From positions 1-41,443 of the forward strand of contig JANXAF010000003.1 in the NCBI GenBank assembly GCA_025062045.1: a stretch of DNA of 41,443 nucleotides. Direction: 5' to 3'. Shown one piece after another: positions 1 to 8,293 of the stretch. Positions within the stretch are counted from its first letter, which is position 1. Every line of letters begins with the position of its first letter. The notes beneath the pieces are model-generated. The model did no database searches and was not told the DNA's origin. It was given only the letters and a program-made list of their open reading frames with translations. Origin of the DNA: Thermodesulfobacteriota bacterium. Lineage in GTDB: Bacteria > Desulfobacterota > Syntrophorhabdia > Syntrophorhabdales > JANXAF01. The position numbers and the translations under genes were made by a program.

Positions 1-27
1 CAGTTCACTCCGAAAGGAAGGTAAAAA

Positions 28-105
28 ATGAGTCAAAACGATAGTGTAAAGTATCCCATCTGGCAGTTTAACACCTACACTCTCGTAGTTTGTAGAAACA
101 AGTAG
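28..105 (+). CDS. Possible 25-residue ORF at window edge
   Basis: An ATG at 28 follows a good ribosome-binding sequence (AAAGGAAGG, about 6 nt upstream) and opens 25 codons ending in TAG at 103-105. The peptide begins MSQNDSVKYPIW and resembles nothing I know. It converges with the glycosyltransferase gene on the other strand. It may be a small protein, a leader peptide, or the front of a gene cut by a stop codon. Only the strong ribosome-binding site supports it. Confidence 0.15.
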   Translation: MSQNDSVKYPIWQFNTYTLVVCRNK

Positions 106-145
106 AATTTGCCGAAAAGGGAAGAATGCCTCGACAGTACCTGGA

Positions 146-1168
146 TTAGAATGATCCCCACACTCTTTTGGGGCCTAACTGAAGTTTTCTAATGATTATT
201 ACCGCCCTGCGAAAAAGACGCTCGAATAGATTCAAGTACTTTTTGTTAACTATCAGCTCTTCTTCGTAGAACTGCTCGATATTTTTTCCGCTAATACCAT
301 GAGGATCGTAATCTACAAGAATTTCCGGAACAAAAAGAAATTTTTCGGATCTCAGTATCCTGGTCCAAAACTCGTAGTCCATCCGTAACCTTAATCCTGT
401 GTCATAAAGCCCCCATTCCCTGAAGACGTCTGTCTTTATAAAGGATGCCTGATGCGAAATCATGGCCTTTCTGCAAAGGGGGGAATCATTCTCTACCGGT
501 CTTTTGGGAATAGTACGCGAACCAAATTTAGCGAAAAAGGACAAAATCCTTTGACCACGAGTCAAATATCTTGCCACATAAGACAGAGCTTTTGGTGTAG
601 TAAAGATATCACCGGCATTCAAAAAGTTGATATAGGTACCAAAAGAAAGTGTGATCCCTTTGTTGAAAGCATCTGCTATGCCGCTGTCCTTTTCACTGAC
701 CCAGTAATCGATGGAATGCTCATATTTGCGTATCACATCTACTGTCCCGTCTGTCGAACCCCCGTCTATGACCAGAAATTCGAAGTTTGGGTAGTCTTGA
801 GAAAAAACGTTGAGAGCGGTCTTCTCGAAACCTTTTGCATTATTTAGTACAACCGTTACAACTGTTATTGATGGAAGCTCGTCCATTTGCGGGCCTAGCG
901 ATGACGGACCATTAGGTTCGTTCATACTTAAGGATGATGCGGCCTCTAATCTAGCGGCAAGATCCGGAGCTGCTTTGATAACCGGACATCCGTGGATATC
1001 GCAGAGATGCCAAACGCCGTCTACCTTCTTATATGAATGCTTAAAATACCCTTTTCTTCTTAACCCCCCTTCCCCTTTCCTTTTGGGATTTGGAGGAAGG
1101 AATGATCGTGTAAGAAACTTATCCTCCGGTCTCTGCCGGATGATTGGTCTTTCGGTGGTAATTAACAA
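146..1168 (-). CDS. Family 2 glycosyltransferase (WcaE-like) with an unusual N-terminal extension
   Basis: This is a GT-A fold family 2 glycosyltransferase, expected to add a sugar to a surface polysaccharide repeat unit at the cytoplasmic face of the membrane. The GT2 core starts near residue 100 (SITVVTVVLNN), followed by VIDGGSTDGT and, in place of the usual DXD, the context FLNAGD, as in WcaE-type enzymes. A motif MDYEFWTRI lies near residue 265. The frame opens at a TTG at 1168, directly after the holin-like gene; the first ATGs are at residues 83 and 97. The first ~95 residues are not part of a GT2 domain and include a basic stretch and a WHLCDIHGC motif, so the real start may be at residue 97. 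Together with gmd and the fucose synthase upstream, it suggests a fucose-type surface glycan. The family is sure; the acceptor and donor are not. Confidence 0.85.
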   Translation of the reverse strand: MLITTERPIIRQRPEDKFLTRSFLPPNPKRKGEGGLRRKGYFKHSYKKVDGVWHLCDIHGCPVIKAAPDLAARLEAASSLSMNEPNGPSSLGPQMDELPSITVVTVVLNNAKGFEKTALNVFSQDYPNFEFLVIDGGSTDGTVDVIRKYEHSIDYWVSEKDSGIADAFNKGITLSFGTYINFLNAGDIFTTPKALSYVARYLTRGQRILSFFAKFGSRTIPKRPVENDSPLCRKAMISHQASFIKTDVFREWGLYDTGLRLRMDYEFWTRILRSEKFLFVPEILVDYDPHGISGKNIEQFYEEELIVNKKYLNLFERLFRRAVIIIRKLQLGPKRVWGSF

Positions 1169-1172
1169 TCCT

Positions 1173-1383
1173 CTACCCCTTTTTCCATGTCTTTACAATC
1201 TTCTCAGCAGATCTTCCCACAACGTAGCCACCTATTCCAATTTCGAGAAGTGTCCACATATCAGGAGGGATCTCAAGCGAAGGAAGCCTAAAAAGAGGAG
1301 CAAATCGGAACAACCTCTTCGACGACCTTTAAAACCTTTTCAATTATTGGTCCAATAACGGCTAGTATACCAAGTAAACCCAT
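1173..1383 (-). pseudogene. Holin-like small gene with a +1 frameshift
   Basis: An ATG at 1383 lies one base after the endolysin stop, with a perfect GGAGGTG ribosome-binding site inside the endolysin's last codons. The first frame (MGLLGILAVIGPIIEKVLK...) is hydrophobic then amphipathic and stops at TAG (1290-1288) after 31 residues. The +1 frame continues across this point to TAG at 1175-1173, encoding PPDMWTLLEIGIGGYVVGRS, which is like the C-terminus of small phage holins. The whole span is 70 codons plus one base. The stop context is TCT TTT TAG G, where Phe-tRNA could slip +1 from TTT to TTT, as in the prfB type of programmed frameshift. A mutated remnant or a miscounted T run are alternatives. 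Position directly behind an endolysin supports a lysis role. Confidence 0.5.
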
Positions 1384-1384
1384 C

Positions 1385-2311
1385 TTACACCTCCACCAGA
1401 CGTATCATGAACTGTTCTTCCAAATCGTACCATACACCGTGTACAAACCCTCTTCCCCTTGCAATGCACATCTTTCTGTCATAAACATCAGTTTGCCACC
1501 TTGGATTTACCTGTTCTGATACCCTTTTTGCGATAAGTTCGAGCTTAATTGCCTCCTCTTGATCTTTAAGTTCAGACCTCAAATAAGCCTCAGTAGCTTT
1601 TTTTATTCCTCCACACTGAACGATGATGTCGAACATTAAAGCTATGGCCCTTTCTGTTTTGAGTCCATATTCACGGGAAAGATTTTGAGCTCTGTTGTAT
1701 ATTTTATTCGCGTGCCGCAACTGTATGTTCTGAAACTCCCTTGTTCTTCCAAGTTCTTTAAACATGCCACGCCATGGTTCGTATATGAAATGCCTTATGG
1801 GATGCTGAATGGAATTGGCAAACTCCATTGCGCTCTCTTTGTCTTTTAGAACCTCCTCGATAACCGTTATGTGCTCCCCGAATATTTCCTCCATCACATC
1901 TCTGTAATCTCTGAGCATGTCCTTAAGTAAGACCTGGAGCGATCCTTGACCGAAATTCCACTGGAGAGCCCCAAAACTTATACCTTGGCCGTCGAAATTA
2001 CCAGTTATAGCGCTAAAACACTCAGGAGGAGGCCTTCCAGTCTCAAAAGTTCCCGTAAGCGTAAGGCACCTTAAGTCAAGGGGAAGGATCTCTGTCCTTG
2101 AAGGCTCTTCTTCGGAAAGAAGAAGAGAATATGTCTTCGGGCCGACTATTCCATCAACTTTTAAGCCGTTTTTCTTTTGGAATTTCCTTACTGCTAATTC
2201 TGTTGCTCCACCGAAAATCCCATCGATGGGCCCAGCATACAGTCCAAGATCTTTCAGTTTGGCCTGTAGTTTCCTTACGTCGTCACCGACGCTTCCGAGT
2301 CTTAGGATCAC
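1385..2311 (-). CDS. Phage-type endolysin with N-terminal peptidoglycan-binding domain
   Basis: Residues 3-62 form a PG_binding_1 domain (LGSVGDDVRKLQAKL, DGIFGGATELAVRKFQ, VDGIVGPKT). The remaining ~240 residues look like a lysozyme/chitosanase-like helical hydrolase: a conserved-looking segment around residues 86-123 contains FETG (E90) and NFDGQGISFGALQWN (D107), which I take as the likely catalytic region. No signal peptide is visible, as expected for a holin-dependent endolysin. The start is GTG at 2311 with a weak ribosome-binding site. The next gene downstream is holin-like and translationally coupled. A domesticated lysis cassette or prophage remnant is the best explanation, since no other phage genes are present. 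A cell-wall remodelling role is possible. Confidence 0.7.
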   Translation of the reverse strand: MILRLGSVGDDVRKLQAKLKDLGLYAGPIDGIFGGATELAVRKFQKKNGLKVDGIVGPKTYSLLLSEEEPSRTEILPLDLRCLTLTGTFETGRPPPECFSAITGNFDGQGISFGALQWNFGQGSLQVLLKDMLRDYRDVMEEIFGEHITVIEEVLKDKESAMEFANSIQHPIRHFIYEPWRGMFKELGRTREFQNIQLRHANKIYNRAQNLSREYGLKTERAIALMFDIIVQCGGIKKATEAYLRSELKDQEEAIKLELIAKRVSEQVNPRWQTDVYDRKMCIARGRGFVHGVWYDLEEQFMIRLVEV

Positions 2312-2410
2312 TTACTACTTTCTAGGAAGACCAGTCTATTTTTGGAAAATCTGTTAGAAGTTCGGGTACGTACGCGAGTGGGGTTACTTGAAAGTCCAAA
2401 AAGAGCCGAA

Positions 2411-3610
2411 CTAAAAAACTTGTAACTGTGTCTGGGAGTCCAAATACCAAATATAAGTCTTCTTAATTCCTTCTTCTAGGGATATCCTCGGTTGCCACCC
2501 AAGATTCCTCATCCTACTTACATCTAAAAGCTTTCTTGGTGTTCCGTCGGGTTTTGAAAGGTCCTGATCAATCTCACCTTTAAAGCCCACAATCTCTTTT
2601 ATTAGTTTTGCGAGATCCCTCACCAATAGATCTTCACCCGTTCCCACATTTACGAAATAGTCAGGAAGTTCGAAAGCCGGTTGAACAACTTTTTTATCCT
2701 TGTTTCTAGGATGAGAATAGCACATATCCCATGCATCTATCTCTTCCATTAGATAAGTGCAGGCATCCGCCAGATCATTGACATGTAAGAATTCTCGATA
2801 AACATTGCCCGACCCCCAGACAATTACCCTTACTTTATCCCTGTCCATCTTTATCCCGACCTCATCTAAGGCAGAAACGATACTCGATTTATCTTTAAAA
2901 TCGATCCTTTTTTCGAGCCCGAACCCGATGGGGTACCTTTTAAGATCCCTCCTTATGCTCTCGAAGTCTCCATTCTCCAAAAGTTTTCCAAGATGGAACT
3001 TCCGGATAAGTGCGGGAATTAGATGGGACGTCTCCAAATTGAAATTATCGTTTGGACCATAAAGGTTCGTTGGCATGACGGAGATGAAGTTTGTCCCATA
3101 CTGCTCGTTATAGTACCTCACGAGTTTTATCGCCGCAATTTTGGAGATCGCGTATGGTTCGTTTGTGGGTTCTAAACTTCCTGTAAGAAGATACTCCTCT
3201 TTCATAGGCTGAGGCGCATGTTTTGGATAGATACAAGATGAGCCAAGGTTTAAAAGCTTTTTCACACCGGTGGTGAATGATGCGCGAATCGTATGGAGGG
3301 CAATAGCCAAATTCTCATATAGGAACTCCGCTTTGTAAGTACTATTTGCAAGGATTCCTCCTACTTTTGCGGCAGCAAGAAAGACGTAATCCGGCTTATG
3401 CCGGAAAAAGAACTCTTCCGTCTCATCCTGTCTTGTTAAATCCAATTCGAAAAAAGAGACTCTTCCTTGCAAATCGGGGTCAGGTTTTTTTGAATAATAG
3501 TTCGAAATGATGTTTCTGTAACCTTTTTCTATGAGCCTCCTTATAAGCGCACTGCCTACCATTCCTGTCCCGCCCAAAACGAGGATTTTAGATTCTTTTC
3601 CGATGGCCAT
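2411..3610 (-). CDS. fcl: GDP-L-fucose synthase-like NAD(P)-dependent epimerase/reductase
   Basis: This extended short-chain dehydrogenase would convert GDP-4-keto-6-deoxy-mannose, the product of Gmd, to GDP-L-fucose. The Rossmann glycine motif GGTGMVGSA is at residues 13-21, AAAKVGGILAN at about 80-90, the catalytic Ser region LGSSCIYP near 125, and YxxxK in PYAISK near 150. The typical NLYGPNDNF follows. At 399 residues it is longer than usual (about 310-325) because of a charged insertion around residues 210-265. It lies 102 bp after gmd in the same direction, in the usual biosynthetic order. A related 4-reductase or epimerase product cannot be excluded because of the insertion. Confidence 0.85.
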   Translation of the reverse strand: MAIGKESKILVLGGTGMVGSALIRRLIEKGYRNIISNYYSKKPDPDLQGRVSFFELDLTRQDETEEFFFRHKPDYVFLAAAKVGGILANSTYKAEFLYENLAIALHTIRASFTTGVKKLLNLGSSCIYPKHAPQPMKEEYLLTGSLEPTNEPYAISKIAAIKLVRYYNEQYGTNFISVMPTNLYGPNDNFNLETSHLIPALIRKFHLGKLLENGDFESIRRDLKRYPIGFGLEKRIDFKDKSSIVSALDEVGIKMDRDKVRVIVWGSGNVYREFLHVNDLADACTYLMEEIDAWDMCYSHPRNKDKKVVQPAFELPDYFVNVGTGEDLLVRDLAKLIKEIVGFKGEIDQDLSKPDGTPRKLLDVSRMRNLGWQPRISLEEGIKKTYIWYLDSQTQLQVF

Positions 3611-3712
3611 TAGTTAGCCCCTTACGGGTTCTTGAAGTTTAACACATATCTGATTGCGCCTATGGAAACAAGCATTTTCCGTTTTTGGACATGTTAACAA
3701 AGATTCTCCGAA

Positions 3713-4876
3713 TTACCCACAACCGCTATTCGGAATATATGTCAGTTCGTGTCCAGTATAGAAAAACCCTTTCTCCTGACATGCTTTTATTCCCTTACCT
3801 GGAGGATTAAGGCCAAGCAGCTTCATATCGTAATCGACCATTATCATTATGAGCTCCTCAAAAGTTGTTCGGGGTTGCCAATTTAATCTCTCTTTAGCCT
3901 TTGTTATGTCAGCCCTTAGATGGTCTACTTCGGTTGGCCTAAAGTAGCGGGGATCGATCTCTATTACTATCTGAGATGGCTTAATGGGTAGTTCACCACA
4001 GGGGGAAACCGTATCACTCACAGATTTGACGATCCCTTTTTCTTCTATGCCACAACCTTTCCACTCTATTTCTATTCCGGCGTAAAAAAACGCCTTTTCT
4101 ACAAATTCTCTGACCGAGTGGCTTTCCCCTGTGCCCACAACATAGTCATCAGGGCTATCCTGTTGAAGCATAAGGTACATCATTTCGACGTACTCAGGAG
4201 CAAAACCCCAGTCCCTCTTGGCGTTTAGGTTACCGAGATATAACTTTTTTTGCTTTCCTGCAAGAATGTGGGCAATCGCCCTCGTTATCTTTCTAGATAC
4301 GAATGTTTCACCCCTTCTTGGGCTTTCGTGATTGAAGAGTATCCCATTACATGCAAAGAGTCCGTAAGCCTCTCTGTAATTGACTGTCATCCAGTATGCG
4401 TAAACCTTGGCAGCTGCGTAAGGACTTCTAGGACAAAAAGGTGTCTTTTCGTTTTGGGGTGGAGGAGATGCTCCGAACATTTCTGAAGAAGATGCTTGGT
4501 AGAACCTGGTTTTTATTCCGCTTCTCCTTATTGCTTCAAGAAGTCTTGTTGTGCCTAAAGCCGTTATGTCCCCTGTGTATTCGGGCATATCGAACGAGAC
4601 ACGAACGTGGCTTTGGGCTGCTAGATTGTAAACTTCATCTGGGCGGATGTTATATATGAGCTCGGTGAGCTCTCCCGAATCGGATAGGTCTCCATAATGT
4701 AGGAATAGTCTTGCGCCCGGGATGTGAGGATCGACGTATATATGATCTATTCGTGATGTATTGAAAGTACTTGCGCGGCGGATAAGCCCGTGTACCTCAT
4801 AACCCTTCGAGAGAAGATACTCCGCAAGGTAAGATCCGTCCTGACCAGTGATTCCTGTTATTAAGGCCTTGGGCAT
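3713..4876 (-). CDS. gmd: GDP-mannose 4,6-dehydratase
   Basis: Gmd converts GDP-D-mannose to GDP-4-keto-6-deoxy-D-mannose, the committed step to fucose, rhamnose or perosamine nucleotide sugars. The protein begins with the NADP-binding motif [19 protein letters not shown]. It shows the family signatures [15 protein letters not shown] (catalytic Thr/Ser and Glu region), [13 protein letters not shown] (Tyr-x3-Lys) and [15 protein letters not shown]. Length (387) is slightly above typical (about 345-375) because of an insertion around residues 265-300. The ATG at 4876 has only a weak purine run upstream (GGGGTCG). It is preceded by a structured leader of about 290 bp with its own promoter and followed by the fucose synthase gene. 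Confidence 0.95.
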   Translation of the reverse strand: MPKALITGITGQDGSYLAEYLLSKGYEVHGLIRRASTFNTSRIDHIYVDPHIPGARLFLHYGDLSDSGELTELIYNIRPDEVYNLAAQSHVRVSFDMPEYTGDITALGTTRLLEAIRRSGIKTRFYQASSSEMFGASPPPQNEKTPFCPRSPYAAAKVYAYWMTVNYREAYGLFACNGILFNHESPRRGETFVSRKITRAIAHILAGKQKKLYLGNLNAKRDWGFAPEYVEMMYLMLQQDSPDDYVVGTGESHSVREFVEKAFFYAGIEIEWKGCGIEEKGIVKSVSDTVSPCGELPIKPSQIVIEIDPRYFRPTEVDHLRADITKAKERLNWQPRTTFEELIMIMVDYDMKLLGLNPPGKGIKACQEKGFFYTGHELTYIPNSGCG

Positions 4877-4915
4877 GGTATTTCGACCCCTAGCTTACTC
4901 ATTTTTGTAGTTTAG

Positions 4916-5125
4916 CTACACCTCCTGGCTTTTAAAGGCGGCCTGTTTTTGCCGTACAGCACAGAGAGCGTTATTCTCAAAGGAGCTAACGATCAAAAAC
5001 ACGAATCCTGCCGAAACAGACTCTTTTCTGGGCTGTTTTTTGGTCTTATGAAAAATTCGTAGGCTACCGCCATTCCCACTTTTGGGCTTATCCCTCAGGG
5101 AGAAAAGTAAGAAGTACAAGCCCAT
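4916..5125 (-). CDS. Possible 69-residue small protein in the gmd leader
   Basis: An ATG at 5125 opens 69 codons to a TAG at 4916. The predicted transcription start (about 5131) falls just upstream, so the ORF would be nearly leaderless, like other genes in this window. The peptide starts MGLYFLLFSL and is otherwise basic with no recognised domain. The same stretch has hairpin potential, so it may be an untranslated leader instead. Confidence 0.2.
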   Translation of the reverse strand: MGLYFLLFSLRDKPKSGNGGSLRIFHKTKKQPRKESVSAGFVFLIVSSFENNALCAVRQKQAAFKSQEV

Positions 5126-5137
5126 AAAACAGAAAAG

Positions 5138-5165
5138 ATTTTACCACAAGGGGGTCTGAAATCAA
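5138..5165 (-). promoter_or_regulatory. Candidate promoter for the gmd transcript
   Basis: On the minus strand, TTGATT (5165-5160), a 16-nt spacer and TAAAAT (5143-5138) resemble a sigma-70 promoter. The same TTGATT -35 box occurs at three other promoters in the window (9565, 20172, 24109). Confidence 0.4.
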
Positions 5166-5170
5166 GTTCT

Positions 5171-5815
5171 TTGCTGTTGAGTCGAAGAAAAAGTTTAGAT
5201 AAAAGTAATTACGTGCGAATCCTAAACGCGGAGTTTCTAAAACGTATAGTTGATCACACAGAGAGAAGGTTCTGTCAAATGTTAGAGGTCGGATTTATAG
5301 GAAGATCAAACGTTGGCAAATCTTCCCTCATAAATTGTCTACTTTTGAGAAAGCTGGCGCGGACGAGCTCTTCTCCGGGTGCCACAAAAACTATAAACCT
5401 TTACAAGGCAGAGTACGAGTATAGAGGGAAAAAAAGCGTGATGATAATTTCAGATTTTCCGGGATTCGGATACACACGGATCTCAAAGAGTATATACGAG
5501 GGATGGGAAAGGATGATTGACTCTTACGTACAAAATAATCCCCTGTTAAAAAGGCTCATATGGGTTTTTGATGTTAGGCGAAACTTCGATGAACTCGACA
5601 GTCTGGCACTTAGTTGGCTCAATTTGAGAAATATCCCTTTCTCTTTTGCGGTCAATAAGATAGACAAGGTTTCTAAAAGCGAACTGGCGATAAGGAGAAG
5701 AGAATTTGAAAAGTTACTAGGTACTGTTCCAGTTTTTTTCGTTTCGGCCAAAGACAGGACAGGCAGGAAAGAGCTTTTATATCACATAGGGGATGTTATA
5801 AGTAGACCCTCTTAA
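5171..5815 (+). CDS. engB: Ribosome-biogenesis GTP-binding protein EngB/YsxC
   Basis: EngB is a small TRAFAC-class GTPase needed for large ribosomal subunit assembly. The G1 loop GRSNVGKSS is at residues 44-52, the SPGATKT switch I threonine follows near 70, G3 is DFPGFG near 99, G4 is NKID and G5 is SAK. Length 214 is normal. The longest frame starts at TTG 5171; GTG at 5213 (before RILNAEFL) may be the true start, since homologs begin about there, but neither has a clear ribosome-binding site. The 3' end overlaps the end of pyrE on the other strand by 4 bp. Confidence 0.92.
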   Translation: MLLSRRKSLDKSNYVRILNAEFLKRIVDHTERRFCQMLEVGFIGRSNVGKSSLINCLLLRKLARTSSSPGATKTINLYKAEYEYRGKKSVMIISDFPGFGYTRISKSIYEGWERMIDSYVQNNPLLKRLIWVFDVRRNFDELDSLALSWLNLRNIPFSFAVNKIDKVSKSELAIRRREFEKLLGTVPVFFVSAKDRTGRKELLYHIGDVISRPS

Positions 5816-6360
5816 CTTTTGAGATCCTTTATAGTAAAGACGCTTCGAAACCCATAGCCTCTCGATTCGATTTCTTCTTTTCCACCTTCCTCCCTATCTA
5901 TAAGTGCAATGATACCTTTTACTAGGAGGCCTTCTTTTTCGGCTATCTCCGCTGCCCTTACCGACGAACCACCTGTCGTTACAACGTCCTCAAGTATAAC
6001 GACCTTTTCTCCTTTGACTAAATTTTTTCCCCCCTCTATCCATAGATTTTTGCCGTAACCTTTTGGTTCCTTTCTTATGAAAAAACCTTTAATAGGATCT
6101 CCCTTTGAATAAGCGTAAAGAACGGTTGCGCAAACCAAGGGATCTGCCCCTACACTCACACCACCAACAGCTGAGACATCACCCATTCTTTTTACCTCCT
6201 CGTACAGTATAAGACCCGTAAGGTACATTCCCTCAGGATTGAGAGTAGTTTCTCTCGCATCAATGTAATAGGTGCTTTTTTTTCCGCTTTTTAAGATGAA
6301 CTCGCCCTCTTCATAGGATAAGGTTTTTAAAATTTCTAGTAGTCTTCTTTTTTCATCCAT
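5812..6360 (-). CDS. pyrE: Orotate phosphoribosyltransferase
   Basis: PyrE joins orotate to PRPP to give OMP in de novo pyrimidine synthesis. The PRPP-binding motif EDVVTTGGSS is at residues 124-133. FFIRKEPKGYGK near 93-104 is the family's flexible catalytic loop, and YYIDAR near 31-36 is typical of the N-terminus. At 182 residues it is a short, complete member. It overlaps the preceding macro-domain gene by 8 bp, so the two are probably translationally coupled, and it converges on engB. Confidence 0.93.
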   Translation of the reverse strand: MDEKRRLLEILKTLSYEEGEFILKSGKKSTYYIDARETTLNPEGMYLTGLILYEEVKRMGDVSAVGGVSVGADPLVCATVLYAYSKGDPIKGFFIRKEPKGYGKNLWIEGGKNLVKGEKVVILEDVVTTGGSSVRAAEIAEKEGLLVKGIIALIDREEGGKEEIESRGYGFRSVFTIKDLKS

Positions 6361-6919
6361 CTTTCTTCCCCATTAAAGTCTTTTCTAAACTCTCAAACTC
6401 GGAGAGGAAATGGTTGATTATCTCCTCATCCATGAGGTACACATTAATCTCTTTTAGGCTTACCCTTTTTTCCCGTACGAAGTTCCATATCTCTTCCGTT
6501 ATGATCTTTGCGCACTCATCTTTTGGAAATCCAAATATTCCTGCACTTATTGCAGGCATCGATATCGATTTTAAGCCTCTGTCCTCTGCCATTTCGAGTG
6601 CACTTCTTACTGCGCTTCTTAGCTTGTTATGTTCATCCCCCTCCCCCCATCTTGGACCTACCGCATGGATCACATATTTTGCCTTGAGATTTCCCGCCGA
6701 TGTTATTGCGCAAGAGCCGACAGGTACGTAACCGATTCTATCGCTCTCTTCTTGTATTATCTTTCCACCCTTTCTCACAATAGCTGCTGCAACTCCTCCT
6801 CCATGTTTGAGGTAAGAATTCGCGGCATTCACTATGGCATCTACGCTACTCTCTGTGATATCACCTTTTATTATCCTAAGGGTAGTATCCTTATAGGTTA
6901 GCTGCTTTATTACTTCCAT
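6353..6919 (-). CDS. Macro domain protein (ADP-ribose/O-acetyl-ADP-ribose hydrolase type)
   Basis: The protein is one macro domain of the YmdB/MacroD type that binds ADP-ribose and usually removes acetyl or ADP-ribosyl groups. Visible signatures are GDIT near residue 19, DAIVNAANS with the catalytic-type Asn pair near 27-35, HGGGVAAAI at about 39-47, and the phosphate loop SAGIFGFP near 125. It starts with ATG at 6919 behind a strong GGAGGTC ribosome-binding site that lies in the end of the UAP1-like gene. It sits between a UDP-sugar pyrophosphorylase and pyrE. A role in nucleotide by-product clearance is only an inference. Confidence 0.88.
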   Translation of the reverse strand: MEVIKQLTYKDTTLRIIKGDITESSVDAIVNAANSYLKHGGGVAAAIVRKGGKIIQEESDRIGYVPVGSCAITSAGNLKAKYVIHAVGPRWGEGDEHNKLRSAVRSALEMAEDRGLKSISMPAISAGIFGFPKDECAKIITEEIWNFVREKRVSLKEINVYLMDEEIINHFLSEFESLEKTLMGKKDG

Positions 6920-6928
6920 TTAGACCTC

Positions 6929-8293
6929 CTATCCAATGTATGTATCCTTTTCTATCCTTAGATGTTTGCCTTTCAATTTTTCCGAGCACTCTTCAAAATC
7001 GAGGGCAAAAAGAGGGCTTATCTCAACGTAAACATCGCTTCTCACTTCAATCCCTATAGATTGTAACCACTTTTTATATAGATCAGACATCGCTTTCCTT
7101 GCAGCATGGGGCGATGATGGGCCATCTTTATCTTTTACAGGAGAGAATTCCTCTTCCCTTAAGACTTCCAAAGCGCAAACTTTATCTGCCCATCTGAAAG
7201 AATCGAAGACGAAGGTTTCAAATTTGACGACATCCATGTACCGTCCATCGATAAGTACTTTTTTTTCCGCTAAATGATAAGGTAGGTCGGAAAGATTCTC
7301 CTTAATCCTCCGTATGAATTCGATGGAAAATACATGCATGGCGGTATTTCCGGCCCAAAACTTTAATTCACCGTTTTCATCCCGCACTGAAGATAGATAG
7401 GGGCTGAGCTCAGAATACTCAATCACTGCGGGTTTTCCCGCAACCTTTAAATAGACTCCCATCTTTTCTCCTTCTCTTCTCCTTACAACCTTTATAGACA
7501 CATCCGCACCATACATCCTGTGGTATCCCAAAAAAACAGGATCTGCAATCTTTACAAGGGGGTTGTCAACCTGAAAGTAGAAGAGATATTCGAATCCCTC
7601 ATCACGGAGGGTATCCACGATTCCTAGCTCGCAGAGCTTTTTTATAGAGTTTCCGTGGCCATTGGGGCTAAAAAGCACCTCTGTCTCATTTTTTAAAACT
7701 ATTTTCCCATCCCTCGTTAGGACGGGTAACATATCTTGCTCGAAGATGATGAGATCATCTTTTTCTAGCCCAAAAAACTTGTTATCTTCGAAGAAACGGT
7801 AGACCTCTACCGAGCTTTCAGGATTAGTCATGACAAGGAAAGGAATCCTCGTTTCATACTTTTTTGAGATGGCAAAAATTCTCTCGGCGAAAAGTTGGAA
7901 GAAAGTCTTGTTCTTAACCGGAGTTATAGAAAAAAAACCCTTTGGTGAATTAAGACCGAGTCTTGTTGCTTGTCCTCCCGCAACTAAAAGACAGGCTACT
8001 TTTTTTTGCTTCAAAAGCTCTTCTCCTAAAACCCTTGCCCTCCTTTCAGTGGCTCTTTCTTCGTCCTTTGAGGGACGTTTTATAACTTCTGGAGGCATTA
8101 GGTCTTTTAGACTTAGAGGTTCTTTTCTTTTCGATTTCTCCTCAGAGTAAATCTTATTTATGAAAGCAAAATCAACGCGTTTTAGGTTCTCCAAAAGTAG
8201 CTCTCTTTTTTTACCTGGAAGGGTAATTAAGTGATCTATTATGTGGGTCTGTCCATACTTTTCAAGGAGCCTTAAAATTCCACTCCCTTCCAT
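6929..8293 (-). CDS. UAP1-like UDP-N-acetylhexosamine/UDP-sugar pyrophosphorylase
   Basis: This is a eukaryotic-type UDPGP family uridylyltransferase, the class that makes UDP-GlcNAc or UDP-hexose from UTP and sugar 1-phosphate. The nucleotide loop LLVAGGQATRLG followed by PKG is at about residues 102-119. Further family hallmarks are GHGN near 215, FQVDNPL, AGNTAMHVFS, and FETFVFDSFRWA near 385. The ATG at 8293 is chosen over a TTG at 8332. Neither has a strong ribosome-binding site, but the family begins about here. At 454 residues it is normal length. It heads an operon with the macro protein and pyrE. Bacterial members vary in sugar specificity, so GlcNAc is likely but unproven. Confidence 0.85.
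   Translation of the reverse strand: MEGSGILRLLEKYGQTHIIDHLITLPGKKRELLLENLKRVDFAFINKIYSEEKSKRKEPLSLKDLMPPEVIKRPSKDEERATERRARVLGEELLKQKKVACLLVAGGQATRLGLNSPKGFFSITPVKNKTFFQLFAERIFAISKKYETRIPFLVMTNPESSVEVYRFFEDNKFFGLEKDDLIIFEQDMLPVLTRDGKIVLKNETEVLFSPNGHGNSIKKLCELGIVDTLRDEGFEYLFYFQVDNPLVKIADPVFLGYHRMYGADVSIKVVRRREGEKMGVYLKVAGKPAVIEYSELSPYLSSVRDENGELKFWAGNTAMHVFSIEFIRRIKENLSDLPYHLAEKKVLIDGRYMDVVKFETFVFDSFRWADKVCALEVLREEEFSPVKDKDGPSSPHAARKAMSDLYKKWLQSIGIEVRSDVYVEISPLFALDFEECSEKLKGKHLRIEKDTYIG

Larger units (their letters stand above)
4877..5170 (-). other. Structured leader/intergenic region between gmd and engB
   Basis: This 294-bp divergent gap is not empty. On the minus strand a likely promoter (5165-5138) would give a long leader before gmd. 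The leader contains a nested hairpin: outer stem 5123-5118 with 5089-5084 (GGGCTT/AAGCCC), inner stem TCCC-TGA-GGGA at 5101-5091. Nearer gmd there is GTAG-CTAAA-CTAC just after a GGAGGTG sequence. It could be a riboswitch or attenuator for sugar-nucleotide synthesis, or it may encode a small protein (see 4916-5125). I could not match it to a known riboswitch class. Confidence 0.35.

Noticed and set aside
5015-5042. Plus-strand hairpin AACAG/CTGTT followed by a T run, as a terminator
   Set aside because: The stem is only 5 bp with a large loop, and no plus-strand gene lies upstream to be terminated.
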